Assembly (NCBI GenBank): GCA_900544065.1
Contig: UQTR01000059.1
Location: 1 to 14,173 of the forward strand
DNA from: an uncultured Collinsella sp.
Lineage (GTDB): Bacteria > Actinomycetota > Coriobacteriia > Coriobacteriales > Coriobacteriaceae
Reading direction: 5' to 3'
DNA length: 14,173 bases
The notes under the pieces were generated by a model, which saw only the letters and a program-made list of their open reading frames with translations, was not told where the DNA came from and ran no database searches. The translations under genes and the position numbers were made by a program. This document shows positions 1 to 6,585 of the stretch, one piece after another. Numbering within the stretch: the first letter of the stretch is position 1; each line of letters begins with the position of its first letter.

Positions 1-1331
1 GTGCCAAACTGCACGCCCGAACCCGCTGCCAACGGCTCCAGGCGCAGATGCACCTCGGCATAGTGGCGCAGCGGCTCAAAGTGGCCCACGCCCTCGACCG
101 GCTGCGAAATAGTCTCCTTATAGAGAATGCCGCCAGACTCAAACGCAACCGAAAGGCCAAAACGATCGGCCAACACCCGCTGCACGACCTCGAGTTGCAC
201 GGCGCCCATCAACTGCAAATGAATCTGCTCTAGATGCGTATTCCAGCTTACGCCGAGCATGGGATCTTCGTCCGCCAGCTCAGTCAACGCTTTGAACACC
301 GCATGGACATCGTGTTCGCCCGGAAGCACCGTATAGGTGAGGACCGGCGCAATGACGGGCGCATCGCCCGCGGGCTCCGCGCCCAGGGCGTCCCCCGGGC
401 GAACGTGCGCAAGACCCGTCACGGCGCAGATGCCGCCAGCAGCAACTTCTTGGGCAAGCTCATACTTTTCGCCGTTATAGATGCGTACCTGATCGACCTT
501 CTGCTCCCATGCCTCGGCGCCGGAACGTCCGTCAATCATCTGCTTGGCATGCAGCGTGCCGCCGGTCACTTTAACCCAAGCCAAGCGCTCGCCGCGATCC
601 CCGCGGCTGACACGATAGACGCGCGCGGCAAACTCCGGAAGCCATGCCTGTTCACGCATCAGCGCGCATATGCCGTCCAGCAGCTCGTCCACGCCTTGGT
701 CCTTGAGCGCCGACCCGGCAAAGCAGGGAAAGAGTTTGCGCTCGGCAACCATGCGCGACAGCGTTGCGACAGAAAGCTCGCCCGCCTCAAGAAACTCCTC
801 GAGCGCTTCTTCGTCTAACGCGGCAGCGTCCTCCTGAACGGCCCCGCCCGCCAGCAGTTCGCTGGCATCCAAGCAGCCCTCGGAGAGACGTTGCCCAAGT
901 TGTGCCAGCAAAACATCGCGGCCGGGATTCTCCAAATCGATTTTATTGATATAGATGAACGTCGGGATGTCATAGCGCGCAAGCAGGCGCCACAGGGTTT
1001 CGGTGTGCCCCTGCACGCCGTCGTTGGCGCCCACAACTAAAATCGCGTAGTCCAGCACGCGCAATGTGCGCTCCGCCTCGGCCGAAAAATCGACATGCCC
1101 CGGTGCATCCACGAGCATGACGTGGGTATCGCCATGGTCGAGCACGGCCTGCGACGAGAAGATCGTAATGCCACGCTCACGCTCGATCGCGTTCGTGTCC
1201 AGATGCGAATCGCCATCGTCCACGCGGCCGCGCTTGCGAATGCGACCCGCGTTGAACAACATGGCCTCGGCCAGCGTGGTCTTGCCGGCATCGACATGCG
1301 CCAAGATTCCAACGACCGCTTGCTTCGACAT
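1..1331 (-). CDS. TetM/EF-G-family translation GTPase (ribosomal-protection-like), C-terminus cut by window edge
   Basis: The gene reads leftward from ATG at 1331 and is still open at base 1, giving 443 visible residues of a family usually about 640-680 long; domain IV and the C-terminus are missing. All visible GTPase motifs are intact: P-loop AHVDAGKT (11-18), switch I ERERGIT (50-56), DAPGH (75-79) and NKID (129-132). An EF-G-like domain II and the start of domain III follow (MGAVQLEVVQRVL, then EGVGHFEPLRHYAEV). GAGGAG at 1336-1341, four bases before ATG, fixes the start. A weak promoter, TTCGCC (1415-1420) and TATCAT (1392-1397) 17 bases apart, may serve it. The family includes Tet(M)/Tet(O)/Tet(W), which eject tetracycline from ribosomes, but also diverged chromosomal relatives of unproven role. 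Residues such as DAPGH for DTPGH and the lone chromosomal setting suggest such a relative. Resistance cannot be claimed without the domain IV loops. Confidence 0.85.
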   Translation of the reverse strand, partial: MSKQAVVGILAHVDAGKTTLAEAMLFNAGRIRKRGRVDDGDSHLDTNAIERERGITIFSSQAVLDHGDTHVMLVDAPGHVDFSAEAERTLRVLDYAILVVGANDGVQGHTETLWRLLARYDIPTFIYINKIDLENPGRDVLLAQLGQRLSEGCLDASELLAGGAVQEDAAALDEEALEEFLEAGELSVATLSRMVAERKLFPCFAGSALKDQGVDELLDGICALMREQAWLPEFAARVYRVSRGDRGERLAWVKVTGGTLHAKQMIDGRSGAEAWEQKVDQVRIYNGEKYELAQEVAAGGICAVTGLAHVRPGDALGAEPAGDAPVIAPVLTYTVLPGEHDVHAVFKALTELADEDPMLGVSWNTHLEQIHLQLMGAVQLEVVQRVLADRFGLSVAFESGGILYKETISQPVEGVGHFEPLRHYAEVHLRLEPLAAGSGVQFG

Positions 1332-1517
1332 GGCTCTCCTCTTATTGCAAGCCCATCGCACGCGGCAACGGGCATCCTCGTTCCACACTGGATGATACAA
1401 TGTACGGGCCGGCGGGCGAAGCGAGCCCTATCCCCCGACCGAGCTCATCGCCCCGCGTTGCCGCGCAGCGATTTTCGTAGGTTCGCGCCTTGCGAAAGCC
1501 GGCTTTAAATCAGCGCA

Positions 1518-1557
1518 GCGAACGAAAATGGCCCCGGGTGGTGCCATTTTCGTTCGC
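1518..1557. terminator. Perfect 15-bp inverted repeat downstream of the GNAT gene; possible terminator
   Basis: Arms GCGAACGAAAATGGC (1518-1532) and its exact complement (1543-1557) flank a 10-base loop. It lies 28 bases beyond the minus-strand GNAT stop. The A4/T4 runs are inside the stem, so it could terminate in either direction only if the short GGC/GCC core acts alone. No U-tract follows the outer stem on the minus strand. It may instead be a protein site or part of a repeat family. Confidence 0.5.
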
Positions 1558-1584
1558 GCGAATTATTGATACGCACCCTCGCTC

Positions 1585-2076
1585 TTACACCTCGCGCAGC
1601 CAGTCAAACGCAACACGCGGTGTACCATCCGACACATACACGATGCCGGCGCGCTCAAATCCGGCCTTGAGGCTCGCACCCTGCATGGGCAGGTTGTCTT
1701 GATGCGTGTCGATACGCAGGTGATCGGCACGCTCTTTGGCAAAGGCAAACATCGCTGCTGCGACGCCATGCGTGGTGCCATCCGACGCCACGCGATGCAG
1801 CACGGCGTACGGAGTGTCGCTGCGCCATTGCCCGTCCTCAATTGCGTCATAGCACTCGTCCGGGCCCGGTAAAAAGGCAAACGTCGCCACCACGCGACCG
1901 TCGACTTCGCACACATAGCTGCCACCGGCGGCAATATCGGCAGCCAGTTGCTCGGCCGAAGGCGTGCCCTCGGGCCACTGCGTGGCGTTGCCATGTGCGC
2001 GCATAAAGGCGCGGGCCGCGTCATAGATAGCCATGACGGCGGGAATGTCGGTATCGAGGGTTTTTCTGATCATCAC
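1585..2076 (-). CDS. GNAT-family N-acetyltransferase
   Basis: A 163-residue protein of typical length for a single GNAT domain, predicted to move an acetyl group from acetyl-CoA to an amine of an unknown substrate in the cytoplasm. The N-terminus IRKTLDTDIPAVMAIYDAAR is the usual first strand and helix. The central LHRVASDGTTHGVAAAMF (93-110) is the acetyl-CoA-binding motif A region, with a loosened pyrophosphate loop. IDTHQDNLPMQGASLKAGF (122-140) is the following motif B, where the TH-x-DN-x-PM pattern is very typical of the family. The start is either GTG 2076 (7 bases from GAGG at 2084-2087) or ATG 2073 (10 bases); spacing slightly favours GTG. The gene stands alone and diverges from the zinc-ribbon gene across a symmetric promoter region. 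Substrate unknown. Confidence 0.85.
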   Translation of the reverse strand: MMIRKTLDTDIPAVMAIYDAARAFMRAHGNATQWPEGTPSAEQLAADIAAGGSYVCEVDGRVVATFAFLPGPDECYDAIEDGQWRSDTPYAVLHRVASDGTTHGVAAAMFAFAKERADHLRIDTHQDNLPMQGASLKAGFERAGIVYVSDGTPRVAFDWLREV

Positions 2077-2094
2077 GCGGCGACCTCACGTTTA

Positions 2095-2126
2095 TTGGTA
2101 TCACTTTGATTGAGCAATGATACCAA
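2095..2126. promoter_or_regulatory. Symmetric divergent promoter/operator between GNAT and zinc-ribbon genes
   Basis: A perfect 9-base inverted repeat, TTGGTATCA (2095-2103) and TGATACCAA (2118-2126), with a 14-base spacer. Because of the symmetry each strand reads TTGGTA, 17 bases, TGATAC, which is a -35/-10 pair with ideal spacing in both directions. The outputs would be the GNAT gene (minus) and the zinc-ribbon gene (plus). The same arms could be an operator. Both readings are inferred from sequence only. Confidence 0.5.
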
Positions 2127-2144
2127 CGTTTGCAGAGGGGCGCG

Positions 2145-2447
2145 ATGCAGATGGGAAGCAAAAAGCGAGCCGCCTGGTCAAAGGCCAAAAGCGAGTTTTT
2201 GGGCGCTGCCACCGGCGGCGATATGAGCGACCTGTTTGCACGCGAGGACGAGCGCCGCGACGCCCTGGACGCTGAGCGCGATGAAGCCTGGCGCTACAAA
2301 TCGTGCGAGCGCAAAAACCGTTACGACACACGCGCCGAGGCCGAGGCCGTTATGGCTGACTGCGAAAACCACGGGCGGCGTGGTTTGGCCTGCTACAAAT
2401 GCGAATACTGCGGCGGATGGCACCTGACGTCGCACCCTTGGAAATAG
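2145..2447 (+). CDS. Small zinc-ribbon-like protein of unknown function
   Basis: A 100-residue acidic/basic, probably helical protein ending in a compact metal-binding motif. C54 comes at the end of YKSCERKNRY, followed by a helix (DTRAEAEAVMADC), then C83-Y-K-C86-E-Y-C89-GG-W-H93-LTSHP. The arrangement C-(x)n-YxCxxCGGWHLTS is a recurring signature of small uncharacterised bacterial and phage proteins; C54, C86, C89 and H93 are the likely zinc ligands. The start at ATG 2145 follows AGAGG (2134-2138) by six bases. A TTG at 2130 and ATG 2151 are in frame but less well placed. It ends 48 bases before the convergent rsmJ stop, with no clear terminator between. No function is assigned; nucleic-acid binding is only a possibility. 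Confidence 0.7.
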   Translation: MQMGSKKRAAWSKAKSEFLGAATGGDMSDLFAREDERRDALDAERDEAWRYKSCERKNRYDTRAEAEAVMADCENHGRRGLACYKCEYCGGWHLTSHPWK

Positions 2448-2495
2448 GGACCGCATCGGCACGGCACTAGCGAAGCCCCGATAATCGCACGCAAG

Positions 2496-3200
2496 CTACG
2501 GGCGCGGCGGCACCAAAACATCGTAGCGAACGGCCTTGCCCGCAAGTTGATAGCTCGGCTTTATGCCGGCGAGCAACGGGCCCTTCACCGGCCGTTTGAT
2601 AACGACTTTGCGCGGATGCACCGCAAGCGCTGCCTGGACCAGCGCCTCCTCATCGGCGCACGGCTGTTCCAAGTGATGCAACAGCTGGAACTTCTTTTTC
2701 ACCGCCGCGCTCTTGGTGCGCTCGGGAAACATGGGGTCCAGGTACACCGCATCGGGAGCGGCAAGCTCGCCCCGCCCGATCAGCTCAGCTACATGGCGAA
2801 GGCCGGCTATGCTATCCTCGCCCGCATGTAAGCGCATGCGAGCCACGGCAGCCGCAAGCGCCGGATCATCTGCCGCGCGATCCAGGGCATCCTTGAGGAG
2901 CGCCGCGATCACGCAATCCTGCTCATACAGATCGACGGTAAAGCCCGCAGCCGCCAACAGCAGCGAATCCTCGCCAAAGCCCGCCGTGGCGTCAATCGCC
3001 CATGGTTGCTCGATGCCTTTTGTGCGCGCAGCCTTCACCAGTAGCTCTTGCTGCAGACGGCCCTGTTTAAGCCGCGGAAGCATGCGGGTAAAATCGGCAC
3101 GCAGCTCCATCGTGCCGTCGGTGAGCGTGAGGCCCTCGGACTTCCCGATCAGCTCAAGCCCCGCGGCCCGAGCAACAGAAAAGGGATCGACGACGCCCAT
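2496..3200 (-). CDS. rsmJ: 16S rRNA (guanine-1516-N2)-methyltransferase RsmJ family
   Basis: A 234-residue class I SAM methyltransferase. The RsmJ/YhiQ hallmarks are in order: RADFTRMLPRL and KQGRLQQELLVKAA (34-58), SAM loop IDATAGFGED (69-78), acidic end of strand 2 at E93 (VDLYEQD), catalytic YLDPMFPERTKSAAVKKK (153-170, the D/NPP-type motif here as DPMFP), and VVIKRP (199-204). In E. coli the enzyme makes m2G1516 in the decoding-region helix of 16S rRNA. This protein is slightly shorter at the N-terminus than the enteric one. ATG 3200 is preceded by AGGAG (3206-3210) at five bases. It is a single gene, convergent with the zinc-ribbon gene. The best-known members are gammaproteobacterial, so the exact target base in this host is inferred. 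Confidence 0.85.
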   Translation of the reverse strand: MGVVDPFSVARAAGLELIGKSEGLTLTDGTMELRADFTRMLPRLKQGRLQQELLVKAARTKGIEQPWAIDATAGFGEDSLLLAAAGFTVDLYEQDCVIAALLKDALDRAADDPALAAAVARMRLHAGEDSIAGLRHVAELIGRGELAAPDAVYLDPMFPERTKSAAVKKKFQLLHHLEQPCADEEALVQAALAVHPRKVVIKRPVKGPLLAGIKPSYQLAGKAVRYDVLVPPRP

Positions 3201-3263
3201 GGGTACTCCTTAATAAGCAAAACGAATACGTGAGCGCCGTTTGTGTCGGCACCCCACCGCCCG

Positions 3264-3407
3264 CTATTGTCCCACATGCGTCATGGCCCACAGCATCCCA
3301 ATGCAAAGCACCGCCATCAATCCCGTGCACACAGCAGCGATCACGGAATCACTCATGCGCCTTCCCAACGACCGCGCCTCACGTACCTGCTCTGCTCCGT
3401 ACATCAT
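3264..3407 (-). CDS. 47-residue single-span membrane protein
   Basis: A short frame opens at ATG 3407 (or the adjacent ATG 3404) and stops at TAG 3264. It is preceded by an almost ideal ribosome site, AAGGAGGAG (3410-3418). GGAGG lies four bases from the first ATG and seven from the second, so 3404 (46 residues) may be the real start. The protein has a charged, arginine-rich N-terminal half (QVREARSLGRRMSDS) and one hydrophobic helix (VIAAVCTGLMAVLCIGMLWAM, about residues 22-42) ending THVGQ. The positive-inside rule puts the N-terminus in the cytoplasm. It lies just upstream of rsmJ on the same strand, with 63 bases between the stop and the rsmJ start. Function unknown; small size and lack of a known motif limit certainty. 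Confidence 0.6.
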   Translation of the reverse strand: MMYGAEQVREARSLGRRMSDSVIAAVCTGLMAVLCIGMLWAMTHVGQ

Positions 3408-3639
3408 GGCTCCTCCTTCGGTCCAACTCTTACCATGGCCCCATCATCGCAGCGCCGCGCATACGCTGCCATCGATTTGACTTACGCCCAGCTTTCCTTT
3501 TTGAAAGGTTGGGTTTGGCTGCGCGGGCTCAAAGCGCTTTCAGGCGCACGCATCGCCGCGTTGAACTACAATGTGCTTCACCATATGTGCAGCACATTGG
3601 GTGCGCCAAGTTGGCGTACTCGTATCGAAAGGACCAGCC
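3408..3639. other. Intergenic region between divergent small membrane protein and four-span protein genes
   Basis: 232 bases without a convincing gene. It contains an imperfect hairpin at about 3488-3512 (CCCA/TGGG outer and CTTTC/GAAAG inner pairs), the palindrome AAAGCGCTTT (3531-3540), and the promoter and dyad listed separately. A plus-strand frame crosses it but continues out of frame over the four-span protein and was not accepted. Confidence 0.6.
3567..3597 (+). promoter_or_regulatory. -10 element and overlapping dyad ahead of the four-span membrane protein
   Basis: TACAAT (3567-3572) is a good -10 without an obvious -35. Just downstream lies ATGTGC-A-GCACAT (3585-3597), a perfect 6-base-arm dyad. 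A third half-site, ATGTGC, lies at 3571-3576 overlapping the -10. The placement fits a repressor covering the transcription start. Confidence 0.4.
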
Positions 3640-4041
3640 ATGAGCTTCACTCGCAAGACACTCAAAATCCTTGCCCTCATCTATTTTGTTTTGGGCATCG
3701 CCAGCCTGGTTATCGGAATCGCCGGCATCGCGACCGGCAAGCTCGAGTCCACCTACGGACCGAACGCCATGCTCGCCGCGGTCGTGCTTATCGCCAAGGG
3801 TCTCATCGACCTCGCCGCGGGCGTTGCGGGCATCAAGGGCGCCAACAAGCCTTCGCAGGTGGATGGCGCGTTTAAGCTCGGCATCATCGCCGCGGTCGCC
3901 ACGATTGCGCAGGCCGTGCTCACGCTCCCCGCGTTCGGCGGCGACGCCATCAACTATGGTGCCTTTGTCATCGTGGTGTACGACCTGTTCTTTGTTCAGC
4001 AGGCACACGACGTCAAGGCCGAGAACAAGGATCGCCTGTAG
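3640..4041 (+). CDS. Small four-span integral membrane protein, unknown function
   Basis: A 133-residue hydrophobic protein. After a short basic N-terminus (MSFTRKTLK) come four predicted membrane helices at about residues 8-30 (ILALIYFVLGIASLVIGIAG), 43-66 (AMLAAVVLIAKGLIDLAAGVAG), 79-98 (LGIIAAVATIAQAVLTLPAF) and 102-121 (INYGAFVIVVYDLFFVQQA). It ends in a charged tail, VKAENKDRL. A short charged loop, KGANKPSQVDG, lies between helices 2 and 3. ATG 3640 follows AAAGGA (3628-3633) by six bases; upstream in-frame starts lack a ribosome site and would add non-membrane residues. It stands alone, is convergent with rlmA, and shares the bidirectional terminator with it. No family-specific motif was recognised. 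Confidence 0.75.
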   Translation: MSFTRKTLKILALIYFVLGIASLVIGIAGIATGKLESTYGPNAMLAAVVLIAKGLIDLAAGVAGIKGANKPSQVDGAFKLGIIAAVATIAQAVLTLPAFGGDAINYGAFVIVVYDLFFVQQAHDVKAENKDRL

Positions 4042-4080
4042 GCGCTCGCTTCTCATAACCTCTACAGCCAAGCAACTAAA

Positions 4081-4115
4081 AAGGGCCGATCGCGCATCTC
4101 CGCGGTCGGCCCTTT
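4081..4115. terminator. Strong bidirectional rho-independent terminator
   Basis: The stem AAGGGCCGATCGCG (4081-4094) pairs with 4101-4114 through one G·T pair, around a six-base loop. On the plus strand it ends TTT; on the minus strand the stem runs into TTTTTAG. It sits between the stops of the convergent four-span gene (4041) and rlmA (4170), so it can serve both. Confidence 0.85.
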
Positions 4116-4131
4116 ACGTTTGCCCAGATAA

Positions 4132-4168
4132 AACCTACCAAAATAAACCTGTCCCTTTTTGGCAGGTT
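4132..4168 (-). terminator. Second hairpin after rlmA, possible auxiliary terminator
   Basis: Twelve-base arms with one mismatch (AACCTACCAAAA at 4132-4143; TTTTGGCAGGTT at 4157-4168) and a 13-base loop, immediately after the rlmA stop. It is AT-rich inside and GC-poor for a terminator, so this is a weak call. Confidence 0.35.
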
Positions 4169-4169
4169 G

Positions 4170-4985
4170 TTAGCTGTGGCGGTACTCGGCGATGATGAAG
4201 TCGATGTCAGTCTGAAGGGTATCGAGGTTTGCCAGGCGCTCTTTGTCGGCGGGGCGCGTGCGGTAGTAGTACGGCGTCATCTGGAACACCGCCTCGACGT
4301 CGGCCTGGGTCTGGAGCGTAATATTCGCAGATACCCGCTGCGTTCCGACCAACTCGAGCTCGGTGGTCTTCGGCAGCTTCTCATCGTTAAGGTACGGCGT
4401 GTCGTAGAGTACCTCCTTGAGCCCAAACAGATGACGGGCGCCCGGCACCACGGTGTAGAGCGAGCCCTCTGGCGCCAGCACGCGGGCAAACTCACGCTCG
4501 TTAAAGGGAGCGAAGAGCTCGGTCACCATATCGAAGGCGCCATCAGCCACGGGGATATCCTTCATGTTGGCCACGAAGTAGGTCGCGTCGCCGCGCTTGG
4601 CGGCAAGGCGCACCATCTCTTTGCCCAGGTCGAAACCGTAAGCATCCACCCCCGGCACCGCGCCCATGGCGCTGGTGTAGTAGCCCTCGCCGCAGCAAAT
4701 ATCGAGCAGCGTCATGGGGCCGTTCGTAGACGCAGCGCACCCAGCCGCCCGCTCACGCACCAGCTCGACCATTGCATCGCGCAACGGCGCATAGTAGCCA
4801 CGGTTTAGAAAGTCACGACGACTACGCGCCTGCGACTTAGAATCGCCCATAGAGTCGCCGCTCTTGGACGAGCGCAGTAGGTACAGATAACCCTCGCGCG
4901 CACGGTCAAACCGGTGTCCGCCCGCGCATGCAGCACCACGCTCGTCGTCCACCAGCGGCTCATGGCAAACGGGACACAACAACAT
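4170..4985 (-). CDS. rlmA: 23S rRNA (guanine-N1)-methyltransferase RlmA family
   Basis: A 271-residue protein matching RlmA/RrmA in size and layout. An N-terminal zinc module with C4-P-V-C7, C20 and H24 (CxxC...CxxxH) runs straight into HRFDRAREGYLYLL, the family's RNA-binding signature. A linker DSKSQARSRRDFLNRGYY follows, then the SAM-binding loop LLDICCGEGYY (93-103), FDLGKEM (118-124), and ELFAPFNEREFARVL in the catalytic half. The enzyme methylates N1 of G745 (Gram-negative type) or G748 (Gram-positive type, related to tylosin-resistance TlrB) in the peptide exit tunnel. ATG 4985 follows AAGGAG (4991-4996) by five bases. It diverges from the MATE pump and converges on the 4081-4115 terminator. 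Which guanine is modified cannot be read from the sequence. Confidence 0.85.
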   Translation of the reverse strand: MLLCPVCHEPLVDDERGAACAGGHRFDRAREGYLYLLRSSKSGDSMGDSKSQARSRRDFLNRGYYAPLRDAMVELVRERAAGCAASTNGPMTLLDICCGEGYYTSAMGAVPGVDAYGFDLGKEMVRLAAKRGDATYFVANMKDIPVADGAFDMVTELFAPFNEREFARVLAPEGSLYTVVPGARHLFGLKEVLYDTPYLNDEKLPKTTELELVGTQRVSANITLQTQADVEAVFQMTPYYYRTRPADKERLANLDTLQTDIDFIIAEYRHS

Positions 4986-5057
4986 GGCAACTCCTTAGCG
5001 CGACAACACAACGTCCACCATTGTCGCACGCCTTCCCCACCTAGTCATAGAAGAGAC

Positions 5058-5107
5058 AAGGAGCGTCCCCAGCTGCCGGCAGAAAAGGAACGTCCCTAAG
5101 TGCCGGC
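5058..5107. repeat. Two tandem copies of a 23-base intergenic element
   Basis: AAGGAGCGTCCCCAGCTGCC GGC (5058-5080) and AAGGAACGTCCCTAAGTGCC GGC (5085-5107) differ at four positions and are 27 bases apart. The first copy contains the palindrome CTGCCGGCAG (5073-5082). They lie in the rlmA/MATE divergent gap, upstream of the MATE start. Confidence 0.6.
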
Positions 5108-5175
5108 TGGCTGCATTAGGAGTATCATCGTCTGCGCAAATAAGCACGAAAGAGCATATTAGAGATTGAGAGCGT

Positions 5176-6558
5176 ATGGCAGACACCGCATCTAAGCACA
5201 TTGACATGACCACCGGCTCGCTATGGCGCAATATTCCCCTGTTCGCCTTCCCCGTGGCCGCCACGAGCATCTTGGAGCAGCTTTCGAACCTCATCGCCAC
5301 GGTCATCATCGGTAACTTCTCGGGCGACCAGGGAACCCTCGCCATGGCGGCGGTCGGCTCCAATGTTCCGCTTACCAGTCTTATGCTCAACCTTTTTATT
5401 GGCATGTCGCTTGGCTCCAACGTGGTTATCGCCAACGCTATCGGCCGCAACGATCAGAACATGGTCAAACGCGCCGTCCATACCTCGATTTTAATGGCAC
5501 TCGTGGGCTTTGTCGTCATCGCACTGGGCGAGATCTTTGCCGAGCCCATGCTCGCTGCGCTCAACGTGCCTGCCGAGACCATGCCGCTCGCTTCGCTCTA
5601 CCTACGCGTCTTTTTGCTCAGCATGCCCTCGATCTTGCTCTACAACTTTGAGGCCGCGATCTTCCGCTCCGTCGGCATCACCCGCATGCCGCTGCAGGCA
5701 CTTGCCGTGTCCACCATCCTCAACATTGGCCTGGACCTCATCTTTGTCCCCGTACTCCACTGGGGCGTCGCGGGCGTCGCCATCGCCACCGCCATCGCCT
5801 ACACCGTCAGCGCCGCTACGCTCTTTATCCGTCTGCTCAAGACCGACTCCGTCGTCCGCGTCACCCCACGCGACTTAGGCTTAGACCCCGTCGCCCTCAG
5901 GCGCATCGTCAAGATCGGCCTGCCCGCCGGCATCCAGAGCGCCGTCTTTGCCGTCGCCAACATCATCATCCAGTCCGCCATCAACAGCTTGGGCACCGAG
6001 GTCATGGCGGCATCGAGCGCCGCCATGAGCCTGGAGTACGTGTGCTACAACCTGCTCAACAGCTTTAGCCAGGCTTGCACCACCTTTGTGGGGCAAAACC
6101 ACGGTGCCCGCCAGATCGACCGTTGCACCAAGACCCTTAAGGTCTGCCTGGTCGAAGGTGGCATCGTCGCGCTCACTACCATCGTTATCATCGTCGGTCT
6201 GGGGCGCGAGATCCTAGCGCTGTTTAATAGCGACCCCAACATCGTCTCGATCGGCTATATCCGCGTGTGCTCGATCTTCCCGGCATACGCCTTTAGCATG
6301 TTTTACGAAAACATGTCCGGCTACCTGCGCGGCTTTGGCATCTCGCTCATGCCCGCCCTCATCACCATGATCTGCGTCTGCGGCATTCGCTTCTATTGGG
6401 TATTCTGCGTGTTCCCGCACTTCCGTACCTTTGCGAACATCATGATGGTCTACCCCATCAGCCTGGGCACCACGGCATTCTTTATGGTCGTGGCGGTATT
6501 GCTCTGCCACCCGGCACGCACCTATCGCACCGCCCAAGCCAAAGCGACAGCCCGCTAA
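5176..6558 (+). CDS. MATE-family multidrug efflux transporter
   Basis: A 460-residue membrane protein of normal MATE length with about twelve hydrophobic helices in two homologous halves. N-terminal GSLWRNIPLFAFPVAATSI, then LEQLSNLIATVIIGNF, is the usual first helix pair, followed by AVGSNVPLTSLMLNLFIGMSLG and ANAIGRND, a classic MATE segment. The second half repeats the pattern with RIVKIGLPAGIQSAVFAVAN and FVGQNHGARQIDR. MATE pumps export cationic drugs and metabolites using Na+ or H+ gradients; the substrate is unknown. ATG 5176 has only a weak ribosome site (TTGAGAG at 5166-5172). ATG 5206 is an in-frame alternative that still keeps the whole domain. It diverges from rlmA and converges with the LysR gene; no terminator is visible in the 27-base gap to the latter. 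Confidence 0.9.
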   Translation: MADTASKHIDMTTGSLWRNIPLFAFPVAATSILEQLSNLIATVIIGNFSGDQGTLAMAAVGSNVPLTSLMLNLFIGMSLGSNVVIANAIGRNDQNMVKRAVHTSILMALVGFVVIALGEIFAEPMLAALNVPAETMPLASLYLRVFLLSMPSILLYNFEAAIFRSVGITRMPLQALAVSTILNIGLDLIFVPVLHWGVAGVAIATAIAYTVSAATLFIRLLKTDSVVRVTPRDLGLDPVALRRIVKIGLPAGIQSAVFAVANIIIQSAINSLGTEVMAASSAAMSLEYVCYNLLNSFSQACTTFVGQNHGARQIDRCTKTLKVCLVEGGIVALTTIVIIVGLGREILALFNSDPNIVSIGYIRVCSIFPAYAFSMFYENMSGYLRGFGISLMPALITMICVCGIRFYWVFCVFPHFRTFANIMMVYPISLGTTAFFMVVAVLLCHPARTYRTAQAKATAR

Positions 6559-6585
6559 ACACCGCACTCAACGTCACGCCAGTCA

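Noticed and set aside
1..1331. Calling the GTPase an active tetracycline-resistance gene
   Set aside because: Family membership is clear, but the domain IV loops that dislodge the drug are outside the window and the visible text is diverged from Tet(M).
3488..3512. Hairpin CCCAGCTTTC...GAAAGGTTGGG as a terminator
   Set aside because: It is interrupted by unpaired bases, lies upstream of both flanking genes, and has no U-tract in either direction.
3243..3875. 210-residue plus-strand frame across the 3408-3639 gap
   Set aside because: It has no ribosome site, is antisense to the 47-residue gene, crosses a promoter, and overlaps the four-span membrane gene out of frame.
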